Of a stretch of DNA of 64,000 bases, positions 54,107-62,043 are shown one piece after another. The position numbers were made by a program, and so were the translations under genes. Source of the stretch: Alteromonadaceae bacterium 2753L.S.0a.02 (GTDB taxonomy: Bacteria; Pseudomonadota; Gammaproteobacteria; Pseudomonadales; Cellvibrionaceae); the NCBI GenBank assembly GCA_007827375.1, contig VISH01000002.1, positions 1,327,001-1,391,000 on the forward strand, read 5' to 3'. Under the pieces are notes generated by a model, which was not told the origin of the DNA, did not search any database, and worked only from the letters and a program-made list of their open reading frames with translations. Each line of letters starts with the position of its first letter. Position 1 is the stretch's first letter.

Positions 54107-54991
54107 TTGAGTTATCGCATATTAATACGCCAACATACCGCTGATCTCGCGAGATTGTTTTTGGCCGCTATGGAAGATTATCCTTTCGTGCTGCTAACGC
54201 CATCGGATGAAAATCTCGATTGGGAAAATCCAAAAGCCGTTGCGGGTTATGTTAACGAGAAGAGCCCAAATCTCGTTATAAACTTCAACGCGCAATACAA
54301 TCGGGTAACAGAACAAGATCTCGCCGTGGCCAAAGCGTTGGCCTCGGTGAGCATGGCCCGTAAGTTACCTTTTCTTCAGTTGTCGTCGTTCAGGGTGTTT
54401 TATGCCGTTAACGATGATGCACAAGAATTACCAGAGAGCCCCGTGGTATGCGCGCCCGAGGCGCCTCTTTGCGTTCAGCTCGAAAACAGTGTCCTCGCCT
54501 CTGATGTCGCGCTCATACTACGTTTGCCCTGGCTTCTCGATGGGGTGAACGGCTGCCTGTTTGACGAAATCAACTCAAAGCTGGTGCGTGGGTCATTGGG
54601 GCCGGTGTCCGATTTTCACCGCTTGACGCTTGTGCACTCGCCTTATGTAATACGTTGCCTTATTGCGATGATCCAGCAGATCTTTTGCGGAGCCAATAAT
54701 TGGGGAGTGTTTCATTTGCGGGCTTCCGATTCATGTTCTGAGGCGGAACTTGTTGACACTATTGTTCGCATGATCCACAACGAAACCGGTTCAGAAACGC
54801 CGACGCCCAATGTGGTCGTGGGAAAGGATGAGGGGCGTTTGTTGGCTGGTGCTGCAAATCTCGCAGGTCGTCGGTGTACCGATGAGTTTGGAATACAATT
54901 TCCCTCATGGAGGCACGGATTTAAATCGCAAATTAAGCGCTGGCTGCACGATCAAGGCATGCTTCCCGACATGCGAAAAGTCGATCGGTAA
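54107..54991 (+). CDS. Degenerate RmlD-like (NAD-dependent sugar epimerase/reductase fold) protein
   Basis: 294 residues resembling RmlD-type dTDP-4-dehydrorhamnose reductases: the ordering FNAQYN..., LPFLQLSSFRVF, LRLPWLLDG and the C-terminal segment RRCTDEFGIQFPSW occupy expected places. The N-terminal GxxGxxG dinucleotide motif is missing (ILIRQHTADLARLF), and no YxxxK catalytic pair is seen. It probably lacks reductase activity and could be a regulator, a chaperone-like subunit or a decayed enzyme. TTG start with GAGGG 6 bp upstream. Confidence 0.65.
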   Translation: MSYRILIRQHTADLARLFLAAMEDYPFVLLTPSDENLDWENPKAVAGYVNEKSPNLVINFNAQYNRVTEQDLAVAKALASVSMARKLPFLQLSSFRVFYAVNDDAQELPESPVVCAPEAPLCVQLENSVLASDVALILRLPWLLDGVNGCLFDEINSKLVRGSLGPVSDFHRLTLVHSPYVIRCLIAMIQQIFCGANNWGVFHLRASDSCSEAELVDTIVRMIHNETGSETPTPNVVVGKDEGRLLAGAANLAGRRCTDEFGIQFPSWRHGFKSQIKRWLHDQGMLPDMRKVDR

Positions 54992-54993
54992 AA

Positions 54994-55024
54994 ATAAAAA
55001 AAGCGCCATTAAAGGCGCTTTTTG
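54994..55024. terminator. Bidirectional terminator between the RmlD-like gene and fabB
   Basis: AAAGCGCC (55000-55007) and GGCGCTTT (55014-55021) with A-run before and T-run after. It serves both converging genes. Confidence 0.9.
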
Positions 55025-55042
55025 GATATCTATAAACGCAAA

Positions 55043-56257
55043 TTAGTTTTGATATTTGCCAAATACCAAAGTTGCGTTTGTGCCGCCAAATCCGAAACTA
55101 TTCGACATTGCCACATTGAGTTCTGCATCTTCGGCAGCTTTAACAATGGGTAGCCCTGCAGCTTCTGGGTCCAGTTCAGTAATATTTGAAGAACCCGCCA
55201 CAAATCCGTGTTGCATCATCAAAAGTGTGTAAATGGCTTCCTGAACGCCGGTCGCGCCGAGAGAGTGGCCTGTGAGAGATTTGGTGGAACTGATTTTCGG
55301 CATATTATTGCCAAACACTTCTTTCACCGCCTTCAATTCAGCGAGGTCACCGACTGGAGTACTGGTGCCATGTGAATTAATGTAATCGACCGGGCCCTGA
55401 ACCCCAGCCATGGCCTGGCGCATACAACGCGCAGCGCCTTCACCGGAAGGGGCTACCATATCGTAGCCGTCGGAGGTTGCGCCGTAGCCAACCAGTTCAG
55501 CATAAATTTTCGCTCCGCGAGCAAGAGCGTGATCGAGTGATTCAACCACAAGGCAGCCGCCGCCGCCGGCAATGACAAAACCATCGCGAGTGACATCATA
55601 GGGGCGTGATGCTGTTTGAGGTGTGTCGTTGTATTTAGTAGATAATGCTCCCATGGCATCGAACAGACCAGTTAGGGTCCAGTGTTCTTCTTCACCGCCG
55701 CCGGCAAACACAATATCCTGTTTACCGAGTTGGATAAGCTCCATCGCGTTGCCAATACAGTGGGCGCTAGTCGCGCAAGCAGAAGATATGGTGTAGTTGA
55801 CACCTTTGATTTTGAACGGTGTTGCCAGGCATGCGGAGGTCGTGCTACCCATGGTTTGGGTCACCCGGTAAGGGCCGGCGCGTTTTACACCGCGGTCGCG
55901 CATAATGTCGGCTGAGTCGACCACACTTTTCGTAGATGCGCCGCCAGAGCCCATAATAATGCCGGCACGTTCGCTCGAAACCATGTGGGGCTCAAGGCCT
56001 GAGTCTGCAATTGCCTGCTCCATGGCTACATAAGCGTATCCTGAGGCATCACCCATGAATCGTAATATTTTGCGATCAATACGTTCGCTAAGATCCAGGT
56101 CTATGGAGCCGGCAACCAAACTGCGAAACTTCATTTCCTGGTAGCTTTCGCTAAATGTAATGCCGGATTTTCCCGTTTTCAGAGATGAGAGTACGGTGTC
56201 TACATCATTTCCAATGCACGAAACGATTCCCATGCCAGTTACGACAACGCGTTTCAT
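55043..56257 (-). CDS. fabB: 3-oxoacyl-ACP synthase I (KAS I)
   Basis: Elongating condensing enzyme needed for unsaturated fatty acids. 404 residues. Catalytic Cys in SSACATSAHCIG, His in NSHGTSTPVGD, His in STKSLTGHSLGATG. Located 88 bp after fabA in a fabA-fabB unit, as in Pseudomonas. Confidence 0.97.
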   Translation of the reverse strand: MKRVVVTGMGIVSCIGNDVDTVLSSLKTGKSGITFSESYQEMKFRSLVAGSIDLDLSERIDRKILRFMGDASGYAYVAMEQAIADSGLEPHMVSSERAGIIMGSGGASTKSVVDSADIMRDRGVKRAGPYRVTQTMGSTTSACLATPFKIKGVNYTISSACATSAHCIGNAMELIQLGKQDIVFAGGGEEEHWTLTGLFDAMGALSTKYNDTPQTASRPYDVTRDGFVIAGGGGCLVVESLDHALARGAKIYAELVGYGATSDGYDMVAPSGEGAARCMRQAMAGVQGPVDYINSHGTSTPVGDLAELKAVKEVFGNNMPKISSTKSLTGHSLGATGVQEAIYTLLMMQHGFVAGSSNITELDPEAAGLPIVKAAEDAELNVAMSNSFGFGGTNATLVFGKYQN

Positions 56258-56345
56258 AATTATCCTCTTGAAGCGAGTAAAGTGAATACAATTGTGCGAT
56301 GTAACTTGAAAAAGCTCAATTGTATCGCTCTAGTGGGTGGTTTTC

Positions 56346-56870
56346 TTAAAAGGTATCTGTATTGGTAAATAATCCGACACGTAAATCCTTTGCGAAATAG
56401 ATTTCTTTGCCATCGACCGCAACCCTGCCATCTGCTATACCCATGATTAGTTTGCGTTCGATGACGCGCTTCAAATGAATATGATAGGTCACTTTGTGGG
56501 CAGTGGGCAGAATTTGGCCGGCAAATTTTACTTCTCCAGAACCCAGCGCTCGGCCGCGCCCGGGATTGCCTTTCCAGGCGAGGAAAAAGCCCACCAGTTG
56601 CCACATGGCATCGAGGCCCAAACACCCTGGCATCACTGGGTCGCCAGGGAAGTGACAGTCGAAGAACCATAGGTCAGGGCTTATATCCAGCTCGGCGATG
56701 ATCTCACCCTTGCCGTACTCGCCGCCGGTTTGGCTGATGTGGGTAACGCGATCGAGCATCAGCATATTTGGCACGGGTAGCTGCGCATTGCCGGGGCCGA
56801 ACATATCTCCGGTGCCACAAGATATGAGTTCGTCACGCGTATAGGATGAGTTTTGTTCAAATGATTGCAT
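56346..56870 (-). CDS. fabA: 3-hydroxydecanoyl-ACP dehydratase/isomerase
   Basis: Forms trans-2- and cis-3-decenoyl-ACP, the branch point of anaerobic unsaturated fatty acid synthesis. The ATG at 56870 gives 174 residues, the usual length (E. coli 172). The open frame reaches back to 57098, but those residues are not family-like. The active-site His and Asp lie in FFDCHFPGDPVMPGCLGLDAMWQL. Confidence 0.97.
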   Translation of the reverse strand: MQSFEQNSSYTRDELISCGTGDMFGPGNAQLPVPNMLMLDRVTHISQTGGEYGKGEIIAELDISPDLWFFDCHFPGDPVMPGCLGLDAMWQLVGFFLAWKGNPGRGRALGSGEVKFAGQILPTAHKVTYHIHLKRVIERKLIMGIADGRVAVDGKEIYFAKDLRVGLFTNTDTF

Positions 56871-57087
56871 AAGCAAGAAGTTCCGAACGGGTAATGAGGT
56901 TATCCTCAGAAAAAGGCGCCATTCTACCCTGTAGGCTTGGCTTGTCCAGTATACCTGGGTTAAAAGCTCGAGTAGCCCGTAAAAAAGTGTCACCTGAATG
57001 TGGTATATTTCCTGCCTATGTAAATAGGAGGTTCGATAGGATCTTTTCGCTATTTCCTTTTCATTAGACAACAAGGTGTCGTTCATT

Positions 57088-57921
57088 ATGATCAGCAAGT
57101 GTTTATTCCCGGTAGCCGGTTATGGAACCCGGTTTTTACCAGCCACAAAATCAATGCCGAAAGAAATGTTGCCCGTCGTAAACAAGCCTTTGGTGCAATA
57201 TGGTGTTGAAGAGGCTCTCCAGGCGGGGTTACACGAAATAGGCTTCGTTACCGGTCGAGGAAAGCGAGCTATCGCCGATCACTTCGACGTGAGTTATGAG
57301 TTGGAGCACCAAATCGCCGGTACTAGTAAAGAGCAATATCTCACATCTATACGTGACGTTATTGCGAAGGGTTCATTTTCTTTTACGCGCCAAAGTGAAA
57401 TGCGCGGCCTGGGGGATGCGATTCTGAATGGCCGCCGCCTCATTGGCAATCAGCCTTTTGGTGTTGTGCTTTCTGATGACCTGTGTGTTGCCGACGAAGA
57501 CGGCGAAGGCGTGCTCGCGCAAATGGTGAAACTCTTCAAGCAATTCCGCTGCAGTATTGTAGCTGTGCAAGAAGTGCCTCAAGAGCAAATTAGCGCTTTT
57601 GGTGTAATTGCGGGTAGCCCTCTTAAAGAAAATATCTATCAGGTGAATGAAATGGTTGAAAAACCTGCGCCTGAAGATGCACCCAGTAACTTGGCGATCA
57701 TTGGCCGTTATATCCTCACGCCGGACATTTTCGAAATTATTGAAAACACGCCTCCCGGCAAAAACAACGAAATTCAGCTTACCGATGCGCTGATGACGCA
57801 AGCGCGCAATGGCTGCGTATTGGCATACAAATTTAAAGGACGTCGTTTCGATTGCGGTAGTGTTGCGGGCTTCGTGGAAGCCACAAATTTCGTTTACGAA
57901 AACGTATACAGTCAAGATTAA
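57088..57921 (+). CDS. galU: UTP-glucose-1-phosphate uridylyltransferase
   Basis: Makes UDP-glucose for exopolysaccharide, lipopolysaccharide and osmoprotectants. 277 residues from the ATG at 57088 (MISKCLFPVAGYGTRFLPATK), as in Pseudomonas GalU; a GTG at 57076 would add four residues. KEMLPVVNKPLVQYGVEEAL and the VLSDDLCVAD region are diagnostic. Diverges from fabA. Confidence 0.96.
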   Translation: MISKCLFPVAGYGTRFLPATKSMPKEMLPVVNKPLVQYGVEEALQAGLHEIGFVTGRGKRAIADHFDVSYELEHQIAGTSKEQYLTSIRDVIAKGSFSFTRQSEMRGLGDAILNGRRLIGNQPFGVVLSDDLCVADEDGEGVLAQMVKLFKQFRCSIVAVQEVPQEQISAFGVIAGSPLKENIYQVNEMVEKPAPEDAPSNLAIIGRYILTPDIFEIIENTPPGKNNEIQLTDALMTQARNGCVLAYKFKGRRFDCGSVAGFVEATNFVYENVYSQD

Positions 57922-57941
57922 TTTTTATTTACTTTCTCTTC

Positions 57942-57973
57942 GGGGTGATAGTCCTATCGCCCCTTTTTATTTT
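57942..57973 (+). terminator. Rho-independent terminator after galU
   Basis: GGGGTGATA pairs with TATCGCCCC (one T-G wobble) across GTCC, then TTTTTATTTTT. Confidence 0.9.
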
Positions 57974-58018
57974 TGGCGTAGCGATCTATAGGTGCTACGA
58001 CAAATGGATTTACATTTC

Positions 58019-59380
58019 ATGAAAAAAGAAATCACCTGTTTTAAAGCTTACGACATTCGTGGCCGTGTACCCGAACAGCTGAATGAAGACGTTGCCTACC
58101 GTGTTGGGCGCGCCTATGTGGATTATTTAAATGCTTCAAAAATAGTAGTGGGCCACGATGTTCGCCTCACCAGTGAGGCTCTCACTGAGGCGCTTGTGAA
58201 CGGTATTACAGATGCTGGGGCCGATGTGATTCATATCGGTCAGATTGGGACAGAAGAAGTATATTTCGGCACATTTCATTTGGGCGTTGATGGAGGCATT
58301 TGCGTCACAGCTAGCCATAACCCGATGGATTACAACGGTATGAAATTAGTACGTGAAGGTTCCAAACCCATTTCGGGAGATTCAGGGCTTGATGCTATTC
58401 GCGCAATTGCGGAATCTGGTAATTTTCGAGAACCGGTGCGTCGCGGTGAGGTGGAGCATCGTAATATCCGACCAGATTATATAGAGCATCTTCTCAAGTA
58501 CGTGGATATCAACAACTTCAAACCTCTGAAGATCGTTTGTAACGCGGGTAATGGTGGTGCTGGGGCTGTCGTCGATGCCTTGGAACCACACCTGCCGCTC
58601 GAGTTTGTAAAAATATTTCACAACCCTGATGGGTCGTTTCCCAACGGTATTCCCAATCCATTGTTGCCGGAGAGGCGTGCAGCTGCGATTACTGCTGTAA
58701 AAGAATCCGGCGCAGATTTAGGAGTGGCGTGGGATGGTGATTTCGACCGTTGTTTTTTCTTTGATGAAACCGGTGAATTTATTGAAGGTTATTATGTTGT
58801 TGGTTTACTTGCCGAAGCGTTTATTAAAAAATTCCCCGGTTCAAAAATAGTTCACGACCCAAGACTTTCATGGAATACGGTCGATATTGTCGAAGCGGGC
58901 GGCGGTGTGCCAGTCATGAGTAAAACCGGGCACGCATTTATCAAAGAAAGAATGCGTGAAGAAGATGCTGTATACGGCGGTGAAATGAGTGCACATCACT
59001 ATTTTCGCGATTTTGCTTATTGTGATAACGGCAATATTCCGTGGTTGTTGGTTGCTGAATTAATGTCAATTACGGGGAAAAAACTCTCGGAATTGGTTGC
59101 TGACCGCGTCGCCAAATACCCCTGCAGCGGTGAAATAAACAACACCGTGAATGACCCAGTGAAAATTATCGAATCAATCGAAGCGCACTATGCTGCTGAC
59201 GCGATTCTGATGGATAAAACCGATGGTTTGTCCGTTAACTTTGAGTCTTGGCGCTTTAATATCCGTATGTCCAGTACTGAACCGTTACTCCGATTAAACA
59301 TAGAGAGTCGTGGAGATAAGGCACTGATGGAGCAAAAAACCAGCGAACTACTTGTATTGGTGAAAGAGTTTGATAACTAA
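58019..59380 (+). CDS. manB: Phosphomannomutase/phosphoglucomutase
   Basis: Interconverts hexose-1- and hexose-6-phosphates; E. coli CpsG/ManB makes mannose-1-phosphate for GDP-sugars. The ATG at 58019 gives 453 residues (MKKEITCFKAYDIRG). The phosphoserine loop is in VTASHNPMDYNGMK, the metal loop in VAWDGDFDRC, and GEMSAHHYFRD and SSTEPLLRLN complete the family set. The open frame extends to 57992 but alignment fits 58019. Next to galU, so sugar-nucleotide supply is a shared theme. Confidence 0.93.
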   Translation: MKKEITCFKAYDIRGRVPEQLNEDVAYRVGRAYVDYLNASKIVVGHDVRLTSEALTEALVNGITDAGADVIHIGQIGTEEVYFGTFHLGVDGGICVTASHNPMDYNGMKLVREGSKPISGDSGLDAIRAIAESGNFREPVRRGEVEHRNIRPDYIEHLLKYVDINNFKPLKIVCNAGNGGAGAVVDALEPHLPLEFVKIFHNPDGSFPNGIPNPLLPERRAAAITAVKESGADLGVAWDGDFDRCFFFDETGEFIEGYYVVGLLAEAFIKKFPGSKIVHDPRLSWNTVDIVEAGGGVPVMSKTGHAFIKERMREEDAVYGGEMSAHHYFRDFAYCDNGNIPWLLVAELMSITGKKLSELVADRVAKYPCSGEINNTVNDPVKIIESIEAHYAADAILMDKTDGLSVNFESWRFNIRMSSTEPLLRLNIESRGDKALMEQKTSELLVLVKEFDN

Positions 59381-59397
59381 ATAAACACTGGTGCTCG

Positions 59398-59427
59398 AAA
59401 AAAGCCTGGCGATTGCCAGGTTTTTTT
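59398..59427. terminator. Bidirectional terminator between manB and the DoxX gene
   Basis: CCTGGC (59405-59410) and GCCAGG (59415-59420) with A-run and seven-T run on either side. Serves manB and the last gene of the minus-strand cassette. Confidence 0.9.
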
Positions 59428-59887
59428 ATGTGCGTCGAATATTTTCCAGGGCAATTGCACCGCTGCCATTTTTCAGTAAGTAAATGAGTACCACTGCCCA
59501 GAGTAGGTGGGATGCCCAAGCGCCTGGATAAACAAACACCTGAATCACTAAAGTTATTATTATCAGTGACAGCGCACTTACTCGTGTAAATAAACCCAAT
59601 AGTAGGAACAGAGAAAGGAAAAACTCTGCCCAGGTGGTTATGTACGCGGCTGTTTTTGCTGGAATAAACGGGAGTGCATATTCGTATTCAAATAACATTA
59701 AAGTCGAATGGTTGACATCCCAAAACATCCATTTCTGACCCATTATTGTAGAACCCCCCAGCTTGTTTTGCGCAGATGTCCAGAAAATCATAAATACTGC
59801 TACCCGGCTTGCCAATAATAGTAACCATTCAGGTAAGAGGGTACCCAATTTTTTTGCATAGACGTCTATGAGGAAGATAAGTTTCAT
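59426..59887 (-). CDS. DoxX-family membrane protein of the bufferin cassette
   Basis: 153 residues with about four hydrophobic segments (19-37, 75-98, 100-120, 122-140). It belongs to the DoxX/DUF-type four-helix membrane family often found in MNIO operons. Its start overlaps the bufC-like stop by 4 bp, so translation is coupled. Role in the system is not established: electron transfer, membrane anchoring or quinol chemistry have been proposed for DoxX relatives; this remains open. Confidence 0.88.
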   Translation of the reverse strand: MKLIFLIDVYAKKLGTLLPEWLLLLASRVAVFMIFWTSAQNKLGGSTIMGQKWMFWDVNHSTLMLFEYEYALPFIPAKTAAYITTWAEFFLSLFLLLGLFTRVSALSLIIITLVIQVFVYPGAWASHLLWAVVLIYLLKNGSGAIALENIRRT

Positions 59888-60672
59888 GCGCTCGCGCCGG
59901 GGTAAATAGAGACTACTAACTGAGAAGCTATCAGGAAAGCGACCGCTTCACTTGAATTAAAGGCTTCTTTGTAGTGGTACATAGTATGCGCTAGCGCATC
60001 ATGCAGTGTTTGACCGTTAAAAAGGCATTCAACAAAAGTAAATATAGAGTCGCTCAACCTGTAAGTTTCAATTTTAGCGTCCGGTCGAACCACCAAAATA
60101 CTCTCAGCTGAATTAACCTCTAACTTTGAGGTCGTATTTTTCTGTTCAGCATGCGCCAACTCCCACAAGCTAAATATTGCGAATTCTGAGCGCAACAGTT
60201 GTTTACTGGGATGGAAAGAAAAGTGCGCGCGCGCGAGATGTTGGTCAGCTATCAATGCGAAGGCTTCGGGTTTTAAGGGTGTTGCCTCTGCGGCGTGGTA
60301 TGCGCAATGCCGCGCCCAATCCAAACGCGCTAAATCGCTCAAATAAGGGAGTTTCTGAACCGGTTCAAAGGATGCAATAAAACGTGGGAATTCTTCGCCA
60401 AGTAAAACCATTGCAGTATGTTTTGGCGGATATTGTTCGATGTAAACTTTAGTCATCGCGTTAAAGAAATCCTCACCGACCATGTTGGCAACGCTGGTGA
60501 AGGTCTCTTTCAGTGCATCAATAAGGCCGTAATACACATTGTTACGGTAGATACTGAGGCGTTCTTCCAACTCTTCGCGTGAGTAAGGAACAAGTTCCGT
60601 CTCGAGTTCAAAAGGCGCCTGATGGCTGAAAACCATTTTTCTAAATGCCCGCTGGATCTCTTTAATGGCCAC
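59884..60672 (-). CDS. bufC: MNIO partner protein BufC (DUF2063)
   Basis: 262 residues. N-terminal DUF2063 domain with RNNVYYGLIDALKETFTSVANMVGEDFF and WARHCAYHAAEATPL, followed by a C-terminal helical region. In MNIO systems this partner binds the precursor leader or core and is needed with the DUF692 enzyme. It starts 4 bp after bufB and overlaps the DoxX gene. Confidence 0.9.
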   Translation of the reverse strand: MAIKEIQRAFRKMVFSHQAPFELETELVPYSREELEERLSIYRNNVYYGLIDALKETFTSVANMVGEDFFNAMTKVYIEQYPPKHTAMVLLGEEFPRFIASFEPVQKLPYLSDLARLDWARHCAYHAAEATPLKPEAFALIADQHLARAHFSFHPSKQLLRSEFAIFSLWELAHAEQKNTTSKLEVNSAESILVVRPDAKIETYRLSDSIFTFVECLFNGQTLHDALAHTMYHYKEAFNSSEAVAFLIASQLVVSIYPGASA

Positions 60673-60676
60673 GACC

Positions 60677-61534
60677 TTAACGCAACTCCCTCAGGTATTT
60701 TTCAGCTGTTTCGGCTTCATCGAGTAATACTTTTAAGGGAGGGATATCGGTATCCCATTCGATCAGCGTTGCTACAGGTTGCATTGTTTTTTGTAAGAAA
60801 TATTTGAAAAGTTGCCACACATCCTGTTTTACCTTTGAGCCGTGGTTGTCGATACGTAAAATTTTACCATTGCTTAGGGTTGTTTCACTGTGACCAGCTA
60901 GATGGACTTCAACAACGGCGCTGGGATCTATCTGATCGATGTAGGCGTAGGGATCGAAGCCGTTATTGGTGGCTGAAACAAATATATTATTGATGTCGAG
61001 TAGGAGCCCACAATCGGTGTGCTCCACCAGTGCTTTTAAAAATTCTGTCTCAATATAGTCGTTATTTTTGTATGCGACATAGGTGGATGGATTTTCGACG
61101 ATGATCGTTCTTTTCAAAAAATCCTGCGTTGCTAGTACATTATCGCAGGCCAACGCCAAGGTTTCATGAGTGTAGGGAAGTGGCAGAAGATCATTGAAGT
61201 AGATGTTATCAACGTGGCTCCAAGAGAGATGTTCTGACACTTGATGGGGCTGATAGCGCTCACAAAGCGTCTTCAATCGTTGCAGGTGATCCCTATCAAT
61301 ACCATCAGTGCTGCCGAGTGAGAGCCCAACCCCATGCATGGATACCGGGTACAAATTGCGGATGGCTTCCAGGTAGCGATGCTGGGGGCCGCCGTCGCCC
61401 ATATAGTTTTCAGGATGAATTTCCAAAAAACCAAGATCTGGCTGGTGTTCAAGAATATCTTGGTAGTGTTGTGCCTTGAGGCCAATGCCAACGCGTTTTG
61501 GGAGCTGTAGAGGGAGGATTTGGCTGTTTAGCAT
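60677..61534 (-). CDS. bufB: Multinuclear non-haem iron enzyme BufB (DUF692)
   Basis: 285 residues, TIM-barrel MNIO fold. Conserved metal-ligand positions are visible: GIGLKAQHY (His23), FLEIHPENY (Glu38, His40), SMHGVGLSLGS (His67), VSEHLSWS (Glu101, His102), VENPSTY, LLDINNIFVSATN, EVHLAGHSE and LIEWDTDIPP. This family includes MbnB and converts Cys side chains of precursor peptides. It follows bufA by 44 bp with a stem-loop between them. Confidence 0.93.
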   Translation of the reverse strand: MLNSQILPLQLPKRVGIGLKAQHYQDILEHQPDLGFLEIHPENYMGDGGPQHRYLEAIRNLYPVSMHGVGLSLGSTDGIDRDHLQRLKTLCERYQPHQVSEHLSWSHVDNIYFNDLLPLPYTHETLALACDNVLATQDFLKRTIIVENPSTYVAYKNNDYIETEFLKALVEHTDCGLLLDINNIFVSATNNGFDPYAYIDQIDPSAVVEVHLAGHSETTLSNGKILRIDNHGSKVKQDVWQLFKYFLQKTMQPVATLIEWDTDIPPLKVLLDEAETAEKYLRELR

Positions 61535-61573
61535 GAAAAAATAGCCCGCCAGCTAGCGAGCTAGGTCGGTACA
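61535..61573 (-). terminator. Putative attenuator between bufA and bufB
   Basis: On the minus strand an imperfect stem built on AGCT/AGCT with CC/GG and CCG/CGG extensions (one or two bulges) is followed by TTTTTT immediately before the bufB start codon. It would allow more bufA than bufB transcript, as expected for a precursor and its enzyme. Confidence 0.45.
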
Positions 61574-61578
61574 CTGAT

Positions 61579-61857
61579 TCATTTGTCGGTTTTAGGTTCT
61601 AGGCTGCCACCGATAATTGCTTCGCACTTACCGTTAGGTACATAAATCCACGCATCGCCAATGCCATCTTTTTTAGCTTGCCCTGCACAGCTAGTGCCCT
61701 GGCTTTTGATGGCGCAGTCATTCTTGCCAGCTTTAACGATGCCGTAACATTTTTCCATGGTGGGTTTAGCGGCGTGAGCAATAGTCGTCGAAGATACCAT
61801 GGCAACCCCGGCGGCGATTGCACTGGAAATGGCGAGATTTTTTGACAAATTTTTCAT
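61579..61857 (-). CDS. bufA: Bufferin-type precursor BufA (DUF2282)
   Basis: 92 residues. Signal peptide to about residue 29 (TTIAHA). The mature part has Cys37, Cys48, Cys57 and Cys78 in MEKCYGIVKAGKNDCA, GTSCAGQAKKDG and PNGKCEAI, and ends GGSLEPKTDK. This matches DUF2282 and the BufA1 pattern of copper-binding RiPPs; in described bufferins the central cysteines (here Cys48 and Cys57) are modified by the MNIO enzyme. AGGAG precedes the ATG. Confidence 0.9.
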   Translation of the reverse strand: MKNLSKNLAISSAIAAGVAMVSSTTIAHAAKPTMEKCYGIVKAGKNDCAIKSQGTSCAGQAKKDGIGDAWIYVPNGKCEAIIGGSLEPKTDK

Positions 61858-61914
61858 TGAATACTCCTAAGAGTTCGTGGCTCCATTGAGGGAGCGAATT
61901 ATTAATTGGGGGTT

Positions 61915-61926
61915 GAGCGAACGCTC
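61915..61926. promoter_or_regulatory. Inverted repeat upstream of bufA
   Basis: GAGCG-AA-CGCTC about 60 bp before bufA; a candidate operator close to the predicted promoter. Confidence 0.3.
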
Positions 61927-61956
61927 GTGAGCGATTCTTTTCACAGTTGGAAATTG

Positions 61957-61985
61957 AGACTAAGGCAAACGGCGCTAATTGCCAA
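61957..61985 (-). promoter_or_regulatory. Candidate sigma-70 promoter of bufA
   Basis: Read on the minus strand: TTGGCA, 17-bp spacer, TAGTCT. Four of six -10 positions match. No convincing ECF-type -35/-10 pair was seen. Confidence 0.35.
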
Positions 61986-61995
61986 AGAGATTTTT

Positions 61996-62026
61996 AAAAA
62001 AAGCGCGACCCTAGTCACGCTTTTTT
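61996..62026 (-). terminator. Rho-independent terminator after pgi
   Basis: AAAAAAGCG / CGCTTTTTT with inner GAC/GTC pairing across one mismatch. It ends the minus-strand pgi gene, 18 bp past its stop, and lies upstream of the bufA promoter. Confidence 0.8.
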
Positions 62027-62043
62027 GAGCTTGGTGTTTGAAT

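Noticed and set aside
56871..57098. 76-residue N-terminal extension of FabA
   Set aside because: FabA is about 172 residues; the extension runs through the fabA-galU promoter region.
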